This document shows positions 1-13,048 of a DNA stretch of 64,000 nt, piece by piece (positions within the stretch are counted from its first letter, which is position 1; every line of letters starts with the position of its first letter). The position numbers and the translations under genes are program-made. The stretch spans positions 13,404,146 to 13,468,145 of the forward strand of contig NC_060118.1 of NCBI RefSeq assembly GCF_021155765.1. The letters are read 5' to 3'. Origin of the DNA: Diprion similis (Eukaryota; Arthropoda; Insecta; Hymenoptera; Diprionidae). The notes beneath the pieces were generated by a model. It saw nothing but the letters and a program-made list of their open reading frames with translations, was not told the origin of the DNA and made no database searches.

Positions 1-152
1 AATTTCAATGCGAAAGCGAAGGGTGAGAGATGTAAAACCGTACGTTCGGCAACATCCCCCGAGGGAAGTGTTCCTTTATTTTCTTCCTTTCATCCACCCT
101 GCGCAATAGTATCTCGGCCGCGATGACGTGTCGCGAATTCCCACCCCCTGAT

Positions 153-185
<33 letters not shown>

Positions 186-708
186 GAAAAAAAAAAGGAA
201 TACGACAAGAAAAAAGCAACAAAAAAAAGAAAGAAAGAAAATTGCCAACGAACAAAGTTATCTGCGCGAAAGCTATTTTTTTCTTTTCACCCCCGGCCGT
301 TTATAAGCTGTCGATTGTTTGATGTCGGAAGAATAGCAGGATGGAGAAAAGAGGGAGAGTGGAAGCCTCGCCTCGCTTCTCCGCGGTTTCTCCTCCCTAT
401 TGTTCAATTTCCGGATGAATAAATCCCGCCCCCGCCTTCCACCCCCGCTGCAACGGCACGCCGACGGAATAAGGGGCTGCGCACCGAACCGAACCGAACC
501 GTCATCTCTCCGCGTTTTGTGTCCCGCGGGTTCGTCTTGCGGTGCAACAAGTTACTTGGGATGCACCAACCCCTGCACGCAGTACGCCGTGCCAGATTTG
601 ACCCCCCGACATTTATCCCACACCACTCGCCTCGCTGCCCCCGACTTTGCTCCTAAATATTGGACGTTTTTCGACCTTCGAGATGCCGTTTAAAATTTAT
701 CCAAAAAA

Positions 709-886
709 TTAAGGGGGACTTTGGTGAAATTTTGGTTTTTTGTCAACTTTTGGAACTGGTACGCAGGAAATTTTTTTGATGTTGAACATTTTTTTTCAAC
801 GAAAAAATTTTTCATCACATGTTTTTTAGTCGTTTCAATAATCAAAAATCCGACGTTATAAAAATTTTTTTGTAGTCTCCCCTTAA
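709..886. mobile_element. piggyBac-like MITE with TTAA ends
   Basis: A 178-bp element has TTAA at both edges (709-712 and 883-886). Inverted termini begin GGGGGACT on the left and, read in reverse complement, GGGGAGACT on the right. It has no coding capacity. TTAA target duplication with short G-rich inverted termini is the hallmark of piggyBac-superfamily MITEs. Confidence 0.72.
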
Positions 887-1129
887 GAATGACTGAAGAT
901 AATCGATTACTTTTTTCACCGTTAGTAGAGTATAATCGATTTTTTTTTAGTTTTCTTTCAAAATCGATTGACCGATCGACTCGATTGTTTTTCATCACTA
1001 TCGATTTTTGCCTTTTATTCTCACGAACTACGCAATACAATCGTCAATTTATGTGATCAAAGTATCAATTATTATCAGTATCTTACTCGCTAATTATAAC
1101 CTATTTGATGCAATAAGTGAAAGATGAAT

Positions 1130-1305
1130 TAATATTTTCACCTGAAATTGAAGAATATTTCCAATGAGACTATCAATTATCAAAAAACTTTTGGTTTTGT
1201 ATTTTTACGCAATTAAAAAAAAAATTAAAAAAAAAAACGAAACAATCCATTAATGGATTAATTTTTACCGATTCAATCGAGTCGTGTTTGATTATTTTTA
1301 GCTTA
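1130..1305. repeat. Dispersed repeat, copy A
   Basis: Shares blocks with 22220-22345 in the same orientation: TTTTCACCTGAAAT near the start, then an A-rich tract, then CCGATTCAATC, GATTATTTT and GCTTAG. Both copies lie in receptor introns. The class is unknown. Confidence 0.6.
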
Positions 1306-2780
1306 GTTGTCATCGCTATAATTCTCGTATACTTTCTTCGGTTCGTTTGCCGAATTGCCGTTATCGTGAATTTTCTTTTTCACATTGGATATCGCAGTAT
1401 AAATATAAACAATAAGAAACCGAATCCATCGGGCAGATTATCGCGTCCATAAAGTGAAATATCGAAAAGTATAGTTTTCTGTACTGTGCAGATATGTGTA
1501 ATAACGGTAATAATAACTATTATTCGGGTGAGCTGATTCTGTTGGTGGAATAATAAACGAAAAAACAAATTAAAAACACCTTACAGATTTTGTCTAGGTA
1601 AATGGGCATATATATGTATTTGTATATATATATACTATGTGTATATAATTAATTCAACATCGACATGCACGTATTTTTATTCGTTGTATTTCAAACGTCT
1701 GTTTTTTTTTTTTTTTTTTTTTTTTTAAGGAAATTTTTAAATATCACACAGAAAAACAGGAGCAAAAAACATGTCAAACGAAAAATTAATTTATTCTGCT
1801 TTGTCAAGTTTTAAGATTTCCGTGTTTAATTTTTTCTTTTGTTTTTTGTTTATTTATTTATTTTTTTCATTATCGTTATTATTATTTATTTACGGTATAA
1901 ACGTACAAACATATATACACAAACAATGTATATATATAAATGTAGGTGATGCTTTAATTTTTGACTGTTTTTTATATGTATATATACATATGTATATATA
2001 ACATTGATAATAATAATCAGTCATACATATGAGTTTAATTTTATTAATCGAATATGTTTAGCCTCACATTTATAGGTGTTTAGATAATCGATTTTAGGTG
2101 CGTTTGCATTTTATCCTGGTACATCAGGCTCGTATCAGGAGCTTGTGCAGTTTCAAACAGGCGTGTAACTTCTTTTTAATTAAGCAAAAATTTGAGCGGT
2201 TGGGGTTTCTCACCGACCGAGCCGCGAAACCCGCTCCCTCCGCTACCCCGAGTCATTCATTTACTAATGATATACTAGAATTCTAATCGTAAATTTCACG
2301 TAGAATTCGATCTGCGGCATCTAAGATGAACAAAAAAAATAAATAATTTCTTTTTTTTTTTCATTTCACCGTTAAAAGATTCAGTTTTCGCTGTCAATGA
2401 GAGAGAAAGAAAGCTCACGTTTTCTTTGTTTGTAAAATAATTTTTGCTCAAACTTTTCGAAATACATATTCAAATTTCTATGGAACGCGAAGATTTCAGA
2501 AGTAAAGAGAAACCAGTCAAGCCGACTTCGGGGTAATTCGTTTCACGTATTATATTTTTTTTAACAAAATATAAAGGTTGAGGGAGCGGACGTCGGGCTC
2601 CGCCATGAGGTGGCCCGCAGTAACGGGGTAGCCTGACGCAGTTTGTTAATTAATAACACCGTCGTTAACCACGCTCCCACCGAACAACCCCACGCTCGTG
2701 TTTTACTACCCCAGATAAACGTGCGACGAATGAATTATTTCAACGTTGAAAAACGATTCTGCACCAAAATAATACTAATC

Positions 2781-2843
2781 AAACTGTTTTACCGAAACTG
2801 TTTTACCCAAACTGTTTTACCGAAAAAAATCACTGTTTTACCG
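2781..2843. repeat. Short tandem repeat, CTGTTTTACCGAAA-like unit
   Basis: Four imperfect copies of a roughly 14-bp unit containing CTGTTTTAC, with ccgaaa or cccaaa spacers. Confidence 0.8.
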
Positions 2844-4899
2844 ACGAGCATAAACTACGTCATTGTAAACACGGCAGGAAAATAAGCATGCAATCGTCTC
2901 GTCGAAAATGAAAATCGTTGAGAAAAAAAAAAGAAAAAAGTCATCTAAAGGAGAGAATTTCCATTCACTTTTGGGCTGTGAGATTGTTCGAGGAGAGCGT
3001 AGTTGGACGACGGTATTCTCGTCTATGGCATTAGTATAATTACGATGTCCAGGGCGAAACGCGACATGCGCAGCAGCGTTTTATTGTTATTAACTTTTTC
3101 TTGTATCTGAATTCAATGATAATAATGATAGCAACAACAACGATAATAATAATATTAACATCGTACAGCATCGCATGTCGCGTCTAACGGTGACCGATTG
3201 TGTTATAATAATGTTTTCTTCGGTTATGTATATAGTTTTTAACACAATTATCAACAGGTACTTACATATCCAGGAGATTATTAAAAAAAAAAAAAATAAA
3301 TAACAAACAAATATCTGCATGTTTAGATTTAGGTGCACGCGTGATGTGCAAGGTGCAGTGAATTCTATGCAATGTAATGTACCGTGTGGTTAATACATGT
3401 ACATCAGTGCAGGTAAGTTTTTCTCCCTCCTCGTGTAAGGATATTCGTAAAAAATTTAAGAAACGAGCCAGCTGAGGGCGGGAAAAAATTCCTTTGTCAT
3501 TTTCAACTCTGCGGATCTTTTTTCACGGCTGTCGATCGTTCGGCCCTTTTTCTCATTTTTATTAGGCTTATGACGGCATTGACATCGTTTTGTTCAATAT
3601 TTTTTTTTTTTTGGTTCTTATCCATCAATTGTTTACGTGAAACGTGGAAAATATACTGATAATTAATGTACGCACACGCTGCCGTATCCACTTACACTCG
3701 GAGGGTGACTTTAGAATTAATTTTTTTTTTTTTTTGTTTCTCATTCCTTCATTCTTTATTGATCTTGTATGAATAGACAGTGAAATATTTACGTTATTTA
3801 ACAGGCAATTTTTTAAACTGTTTTTTTTTTTTTTTTTTGTTTCGATCGCAAGAACGTGTGTGTATTGGGTGAAACGACACACGTGAAGGCATGTTTAATT
3901 AAAAAATTTAGGATGTAAAGAAAAAGTTTAAGTGGGAGAATGGAGTAAAAGAAACACTCGAGTACAGGTAAAATATTCGTTGGTGGTGATAATATTATGA
4001 TTAATAATAGTAATTACAACTGAAGAGAATTGTGAATTTATTTGGTATGATAAATTCTGACGTCATAAAAATGAAAGGATAAGCAAGGTGTTCGGAATAA
4101 TAATAATAATAATATATGTAATAATATAATATACGATAGAGTGAATATGAGTAATATAAACAAATACACGTATTATGTACTTATTCGAATCATTATTTAC
4201 CATGCATTTTAAAAATAATAAATACATATATTATATATGTATATTATATGAGTAGTAAGTATGAGGGATTCTCGATAAAGTAGAAAACAAAAACAGAAGA
4301 AAAACAAAAACCAGAGAGGAAAAGAAAAGAAGGAAATACGTTGATTATATAATTATTGTACCTACAAATTAGATAGGTATTACGTACAATGTACGAAAAA
4401 ATTACATACCCGTCGTACACCGTTAATTACTCGGTCGTCATATTACCATGATAATGGGATTGAAAAGTTGTAAGATTTTTTTTAGTCAACACAGCAATAG
4501 ATATTCGTACGAATTCATTACACAAACGAGAAAGAATCACGAAAGGATTGTTACAGTTACGTTAGTTACACCTGTGCAAGGAGACGATCCCTGTCAAATT
4601 GTACAACTGCAGGCTGATCTATTGTAGATTATTCATGGCGCTCGATTTGCACGTTAGATCCGATCGAGACATTCCTGACAATAATTGTAACGTTATATAT
4701 TCAACAACGGTGCTACATTACTGTTCTGATTTCGCATTGATTCACGTGTATGAGGTAATTCTACGTGAATTATATAACGTAACGTTTACCGTAGGGGTGT
4801 ATAATTATGTAGGTCTGTATACATAATATGCAATGTCAGTCGAAACGAATGATAATGATAATAATAATGACATTGTACTAGAGGCGTACGAAGGGTTAC

Positions 4900-5009
4900 C
4901 TGTTGTACATCAGGACGTCCGGTTTCCATAGCTTGTTCGGTGTTATTCTCAGATCCCTTACTCCCCCGTATTCCGATTCGTTCCACTGAAGATTGTAGTC
5001 GGTCCACTC
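4900..5009 (-). CDS. nAChRalpha6: nAChR alpha exon 4 (110 nt)
   Basis: The acceptor is GCGCAG and the donor is ACAG|GTAACC. The exon encodes EWTDYNLQWNESEYGG then VRDLRITPNKLWKPDVLMYN, with a serine split across the next junction. The next exon, expected to encode ADEGFDGTY-like sequence, is not found between 1 and 4899. Confidence 0.93.
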
Positions 5010-7609
5010 CTGCGCGTTACAAAATAACATCAGTATATGACCAGGTTTTTTTACACCTCGTTAATGCACGAACACGGATCGAATCAATCGCGACTCTTTC
5101 ACCCGTCATTTTCACTCTTTATACGATATTTTCAAATTCTTTGCGCAATACACTGCCTGCAGATCCCGATACCGATATTTTACCGACGGTTCAAATGTCG
5201 GTAAGATGTCGGTATCGAGATCTGCACGCAGAACTCTCTTTGAATCGCTATTTCGGCCGAGGTCGAGGCGAGGAAAAATGACGGGCGAGGAGAGCGTAAT
5301 TTTCATTAAACAGATCAAACACAGAGGGGAAAAGTTTCTATTGTAAATTATATCATACATCAGCAGCGGCAGAAGCACAATATTATCTACTCGTACACAG
5401 TAATACGTATCACATGTATTGCGGGTTCCGTGTACATTGTATGCAGACGGAAAGTCGTATTGCGCAGCAGCAGCGCTGCGAAATAAATAAAATTTTGCAA
5501 ATAATATAGGGATAGGGAAGGAGAACTGATGAAATTGAAAACTGAGAAGAAGCTTTCAAAAGATTTTACATCTAAGAAGAGAAGGGGATTTTCAAAGCTA
5601 ATTCGCGATCGAATTATCCGTCCTTATCGAATAGATTTTTTCGGATGAATAATTCGTGCCAGCGTATTTTTAATTACGCCTACTATCATCAAGTAACAAC
5701 ATTCAAGCCAATCGCAACAGCGAAAATCATTTCATGCACTATACATCTGCAATAAAGAATTTTTTTGAAAAGTGTAAAAACGTGCTCGATCATACGATTT
5801 CATAAGCATCGGTTCAACGTGCTGATGACAGGCAAAAACTACGTGTAACAGGTGAATATATATATGTACACGTGTCAAGAGGAAGGTGGTGCGGGCGGGG
5901 GGAGGGGGGGAGGTATAGCTTTGAAAAATGAGGGAAAATACGTGGGTCACGCACAATTTTGTACAGTCACGATGAGATTATCTTCCCGGAAAACTGAACC
6001 ACATGTTTTCTCTTCGTTCATTCGGGGTGAAGGAATTCTCACGTTTTCGGAAAAACGACACCAGCGTGACTGCGGACATGCACCTTATATTCATCCCTCA
6101 CTCGTCGCGCCGTGACCATCGAAATTCTACCTCTAAGGGCGTGGGGCCTGGTTTACTAGGGGGAGACAGGGGGGTAGTTCGGGTTTACTAATAGTGAACC
6201 GGATGCTGGCCGAACACGCGGGAGATTCGAATCGTTGAGACGTTTGGACGATCTCAAAACCCCAAAATCTACTGCAGCTTCCCTCGGCCTTAGGAGTGTC
6301 TTTCACTTTCCAAATAATCCGAAGGTTGAATACCGGATTCATGTTTTCTTCTCACTTTCTACTGAGGTGTTTAGAAATATTACGTCAAATATGTTACTGC
6401 ACAGGTATAGTATAAGGGTGTAATTGCAGAGGGTGTGGAAGGTCGTGCTTTTAAGCTTTACATGTATACATCAGACATATACATGTAATTCATCATTTTT
6501 ACCGCACGTCGTGTCCCGGGTAACTGAAATTGTTAATCACCTTACGGGCCGAATCGCAGTGGTATGTCGCATATACATATGGGCATAGAATTGATCGATT
6601 GATTGAGTGTCACTGATGCCTTTCAGGAGTGAGCCGCCTAATCTCTTTCTTTCATTTGACACTTATTTTCACGGCCATACTTTTTTTTTTTTTTTTTATT
6701 GTCCACCAAGTAGGAGAGGGTGGGGCGAAGTGGCTCCTTAAGAAAATGATGCTTAAAATCCGAATAAAATGTTTAGAGTAATTTTGATTTCCGAATAATT
6801 CATATTGAATAAAAAGTTGAGGTGGGTAGTTTCATCCCTTGTTATTTAAAAAATTTCAAGTGGCCCACTTTGCCCCACTCTCCGTTATAATCTACATTTT
6901 ATACCGACTCCTGAAAAACACGTCGAAGTGTCTTTTTTACGTTAACATATATATAAGTTTAGCATGAATTTCACTTTAGTGAGTTACTTTTTATTAATGA
7001 ATGGTCTTTGGTCGTATGCTGTTGTGTGAGTTTGGCGTTTTATTCTTTAAAGTAGACCCTGTACTTTGTGCCCTGATAAAAAATAACGAGACTCCATTTA
7101 CGACAAACCCCGATATTATGATTATTCCTAAGATTAGAGAAGATGACTATTTTGTACGATATTTTTAAAACAATACAACCTACGTATGAGAGTGGTGAAG
7201 AAAAAAAATACGATGCACTGTTCTCATCGGATATGTTTCCGTGATCAAACTCCCGTCCTTGCTCGAAATTTGAGCAAGTGATTATTTGATTTGGTGTGAA
7301 AGCTTACGTGAATCCGGAAGTCTATACATATATATATATATATAGGAAGGAAAGAAAGGGATGAAAAAGACTGTAGGAACAAAAAAGTTGTTGCTCCAAG
7401 TAAAATTTGAAAGCTCTCAAAAATTCGGCGCGCGTATTAAAATTACCTCTGCTAATTACCCGAAGTGGAGTAATCGCGAGGCAAGGACTATAGTATAACC
7501 GGAACCCGGTGAGAAGCCCGAGAAACGAGAGCGAAAAAAAAGTGAAGAGAGTGCAGCCAAAGGGTGAGATACAAGAAGAGGGGAAAAATATTATGGAAGT
7601 GAATGAGAG

Positions 7610-7649
<40 letters not shown>

Positions 7650-10600
7650 ATAGGCAGAGATAAAGAGGAGGTGGAGTAGAATCGTTTGTTCAGAATCATA
7701 CCGACTAGGGGATGAAGAGATTGAGGTTATGTCGAGGCAGACAATACGCAGTGAGTATAAATGACGTGGTTTGAAAGATGGAATTAGAGGGGAAAGGGAG
7801 GAGGATGAGAATCAAACGAATCACGGAAGGCAAAGTCGAGCCAACGATAGATTCGATATGACTTCCGAGCCAATGAGCCGTTGATAAAAGCGCTCGAGCA
7901 CATCCCTCTGCAGCGCATAAAAGTCTTTCGGTTCAATTGATGGCGAATCAGGTTGCGGCGCTAGATCGGCTGACCGAACCGCTGGCTTCAACTACTGACA
8001 ATCGGGCTGCGTAAATCCGGTGAAATTCACTCCGTCAGTGGCGACTAGGTAGGTCGTGACATTACCGACAGAATCGAACTGCCCGAAGGTGATCGCGGAA
8101 ATTGACGCGATCATCCGGGATTAACGATGATTTCCGCGATTCCATTTCGCCTCGTGGTGGTGGTGGTGGTGGTGGTGATGGGATTGGAAAGTCAATGTTC
8201 AACAGCCTGATGGGATTAATTTCCAGCCGCATCCATGCCACTGATTTTTTTCCTTCTGCCAAATTTATTCGACTTAATTTTTTGGCGCGTTGTTCGATGC
8301 TTTATTAACATGGAACGGGCTTCGGAGTTTCCGGGCTTTCCCGCCAACCAACATGCGTATGCATGTATGTACATTGTAGATATCATACTTGCTATCTTCC
8401 TTAACCACGTGGACGCCGAGCTGGCTGACGCATCTATGAATTATTTCCACCTCTATGCAAGCGATATGGGCAACGGCCTCCGGTTACCGCGTTCCTGAAT
8501 AGTCAAAGACCGACGGGACTGCCACACGTGGATCACATCACACGCACATGGTTGTTCAACGCGGATCAAGATCGCTACGATTTTTAAACCTTTGAGTCAC
8601 GCGTTATTGGGATGAGACAACTTTTTTAACAAGATAGTGTTTCATGGTCTTTGGACTCTCTGATTAACAGTCTGATATCTGGTTTAGAAAATTCGAGATT
8701 GCGGATCCAATATGGCGGACGAAAGTTTCGAATTTCAACGGAAGAGGTCAAAGAAATCTTTGCGGAAGTTTCCAGGATCGCTGATCGGATCTCTTAATCA
8801 GTGCTCCTAAAAACTGCTGGACAGAGTTTTTACTCCGGATTCGATCAAATTTAAAATTTTCTCCACCGTATTGGATCTGCTAACTTGAATTTTTAAAACC
8901 CGATCTCAAATTCGTAATCAGCAATACCAAAAACTTACAATTTATGTAAAACATGTAGAGGTGTGGAAGGAGGGACTTTCTCAAAAATGAATTATTCCTT
9001 CAATTATCACGACTTTTTTCAATCAATTTGTTGCCAACAATAATAATCTATATTACATCGCAATAATTACTCTCGAGTATTGAAAATCAATTGGGGTTAT
9101 CTTCGACGATACACGCGTACTTCATCTGCTGATTGCGATTTTCGTTACAGTACCTACATACCTACAGTACCTACGTGATTATGTGCCGGTGTATAATAAA
9201 TATAGAGAATGAATAATATATGGACACAATACTCAATGCACATTATGAGCTATTTTATTACAATATTAAAAGTCGTGAGGCAAGACTGCCGTATATATAT
9301 ATACACAGGGACGACTAGGCGGTGTGCTAAAGATGCTACGTAACTATACAGGGATGTGGGTGTGTGAATTTATAAGATACACTTGTGTGCGTTTGCTTGT
9401 CTATACAAATGTGTTGTATATACATCAGGGTGGGGCAAAAAAAATTGACGAATTTTTTTTCGTTAGTCCACTATGAAATAATGGTTGAAAAATGAAAGAA
9501 ATATAATATAATAAAAAATTCCCGTTTCAGTTAAACGGGAAATATAAAATCGCAAATAACCACCTCTTATCATGAATATCAAGAGCTGAACCTTTTAAAG
9601 AATTTTTCTTTCGTTATCTTGAACGATATTTTCACGGTGACAAGCGAAAAAAAAATAGTAATTCATTTGGCCCACCCTAATATACTTTATACAGTAATTA
9701 TTTCGTGTGCGACGAGTATAGGAATAGATGACAGATGATACAAGTATAAGGTATACATATAGATATACACGACTAAGGGATATCGTAGAAAGAAATAACG
9801 CGGTGATTTCTCAATCTCCCGCATAGCAAGTGTGTAAGGTGAGTGTTATTATACCTATATTATATCAATCCGCATGTCCCAATAAACTAAATTGCATCAA
9901 GTCACAGCTACGTACATAATAAGTAAGTCAGATTATACATCTCTACGTATAGATGACATTGTACGGTGTACAGAGTTCATTTCAGGGAAGGTGTACCTAC
10001 GAGTACTTACTCGTAGGTATACATATAATCAGCAAAGATAAGTAAACGGATGATATTAATTACGATTTAAATTATAATATATAATATACAATATTAACAG
10101 GGATTAATAGCGATACAGGAGTAACGGTATAGCAAGTAACAAAAATACTAGTAACCTAGTTTAATATTGGTATATACATAAGTGATATATACGATAGGCA
10201 GGTAGAGCGTTAAGTAGATGATAAATATAAAAAATAAAATTATAGAAGTATATCTGATGAAAAGATCACGTTATAATTACGCCAATAATAATAGGGGCAA
10301 GGATTAATTCTTTCATCACAGCAATGTTAGGACAGGATTACAGCAATAACAATAATAATAATAATTGTTATTGTTGTTGTTATTATTATCATTATTACTA
10401 TAAGAATAATAACAAGGAGAGTATGATAATACAGCAATATGTATAAATCACTACTGCCGCGCGTGTATATATATATATATACATTATGTATATGTCTCTA
10501 TTGTAGTAATTATGTAATTATATGTGCCTATACGTGTAATGTTTGTTTGTTTATTGTTAGATATTGAGAGGTTAAAGTGGATTAAGTTTACTTTATTTTC

Positions 10601-13008
10601 TTTCTTGTTTTTCTGTTTTTCAATTACGTATATGATTGAGGAAATTCATTTTTTTGTAAAACAGTTGTTTTTAATCCTATTCTCTTTTCGTGTTTTTTAT
10701 TTTTCTGATTCTGTTTAACTAGAAATGTTGATAATGCGACTTACCAGGGACAGCCATATATTGGTAACAAGTAGTTGATTCTTCTCGTCCTTTTTACGAT
10801 ACGGGTAGGAGAAGAAGAAGAAGAATTGAAGAAGTAGTAGCGGTAGTCGTGGTAGCGGTAGTAGTAGTGGCAGTAGTAGTAGTCGTAGTAGCGGTAGCGG
10901 TAGCGTAGTTTCACGTGTGTATCATTCATTCGCGTTGCGGTCGATCGATCGATTGATATATAGACAAACAAAACAAAAGAGAAACGGAGAGTTTCGATGC
11001 AGTTTGCCAAGGGACCTGCAGTTATTATTATATAGTATCTATATGTACCTACACCTACACCTACACCTACACCTACACCTACACCTACACACCTCCTCCA
11101 TGATGGTTGGGTGCATTTCGATTTTAGATATCGATGTGTAGTATCCAAGGGGTACGTATGCCTCTAATTAATTATCATTATTATTGTTATTTCTATTTCC
11201 GGTAGGACGTGTCGTCCTGCATCTGGCATCTTATCTAGACTTTAGGAGATAACCGTTACTTTCTACACATTTCTTCGATACCCTTCCCCCTGTCCACCTT
11301 CCCCCCACCCCCGCCCCTTGCACGTTTCTCTCTCTCTCTCTCTCTCTCTCGCCTTTTTTTCACTCATTCATCCTCGACTTCCTGCCGTCAGCCCCGAACC
11401 CAGTCTTAGAAATTGTCGGATTCTGAAGAATTGTGATTCAGAGTCACATGTTTGATCAGGGAGAAAATCGATGCTTTGATCTTTTTAAAGATTTTTTGGG
11501 ATGCCACCCAGATGTGTGTTTTAAATCGTTAAAAATGATCTGTGTAAGGTTTCAAACTTCTAGGTCAACTGAAACACGTGCCTTCGAGCTTCGAAAATCC
11601 TAAATGTAAAGTACATGTAGTTTTTATAACCAGTTGTTTAGTTTTTTATGACTTTGGTAGTATAAATTGAGGGACCGATTTGGATCTTGGTAGAGATGTT
11701 GTTTATAATGATATGAAGAAACCGTAAACATTTCAAAATGTTATATATATATGTATATATATATACATATAAGCTCAATAGAATCACTTTTTATTATGCT
11801 TATAATAAGGAAAAAATAATTATAAAGTTTTTTTTTCCCACTTGATTTATACCAAAATCATGCAAAACGAAATAACTGATTATAAAAACTACACGTAATT
11901 TACATTTAAGACCTTCGGAATTTAGAGGCACGTCTTCGAGTTAAAGTAAAGGTTTGAAATTAAACCCAGATTTTTTTCCAACGATTCTAAACACATCTGG
12001 GGATCGTCCAAATGAAAATTTTTCCAACCCCCAAATAAGGCCCCCCTAGTATACATATAATCGTATTAACGGGATGTGTGACGTGTTGCAAGTGATGTAA
12101 TTATATGCGATAAAGTTCGAGCATGTAATATTCGATTACGTTTATATAACGATATAACATGTACGCTGGGCGGGCGAGGGTCACGTGCGATTTACACCAA
12201 ATGAAATACATTTACAAGAAACAAAATAAAAGAATATTTATTTTATTATAGTTATGTTGTTACGCATACTTTTCGTATAGTTAGTACGTAATAACATAAC
12301 AACGAAGGGTTATTATTATTATTATTATTATATGTATGTATATATTGTATATGTAAGAACCAACGACCAAGAAATTTTTTTTTTTTTTTTATATAAATGA
12401 AAAAATAAAAACGTAAAATCGTTCACATCACAGGTATAGTATAATAACAATATATATTAGTATAACGAACAAATATATGTAATACGAGCAACGCGAGTGA
12501 TTGATGAACTCTTGTATACACAACAAAGTTTTATATATATATATATATTTATTTTTGCGAATCGACGAACGAACGAATCGTCGGATTCGGCAGCTCTGCT
12601 TTCCTGCGCCCTCTCATACTCTTTATATTAAAATTCACGCCCGAATGATCCAGCGCTCTGATCTCTTGCCCGAAATCACCTAAATCGTAAACCATATTAT
12701 ACATATACGTTATAACTAAGTGCCGACGCAATTTATCACGCGGTTGAAAATTATTACAAATGGATAATGATGATGATGATGATGACGATTACAATGATGA
12801 TGATGGCAACGACGACGACAACAACAACAACACCAACAGCAACAACAACAATAATAACAGCAGCGAGGAGTTTGGCAACAGCAACAAAAAACAACAATTA
12901 CAACAACAGCAACAACAACAACAGGTATTATAATTAATCAACATCGATTAAACACTTGCCAACAGTGAAAAAAATAATGCTAGTGACGAATTGTAGAAAG
13001 TATGACGT

Positions 13009-13048
<40 letters not shown>

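Larger units (their letters stand above)
1..4899 (-). other. nAChR intron 4 (partial), no exon seen
   Basis: AT-rich sequence downstream of exon 4 on the minus strand. It holds a TTAA-flanked MITE (709-886), one copy of a dispersed repeat (about 1130-1305), T homopolymers (for example 1702-1726) and a short tandem array (2781-2843). I looked for the next receptor exon and did not find it. Confidence 0.7.
5010..10744 (-). other. nAChR intron 3
   Basis: A 5.7-kb intron holding a hairpin (5153-5231), two inverted-repeat elements (6713-6883 and 9427-9678), a foldback (about 8640-8941), (GA)n at 7615-7646, (GGT)n at 8153-8177 and long AT-rich tracts. I saw no further receptor exon. Confidence 0.75.

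Noticed and set aside
11046-11090. Interstitial telomere repeat
   Set aside because: The unit is ACCTAC, not the arthropod TTAGG.
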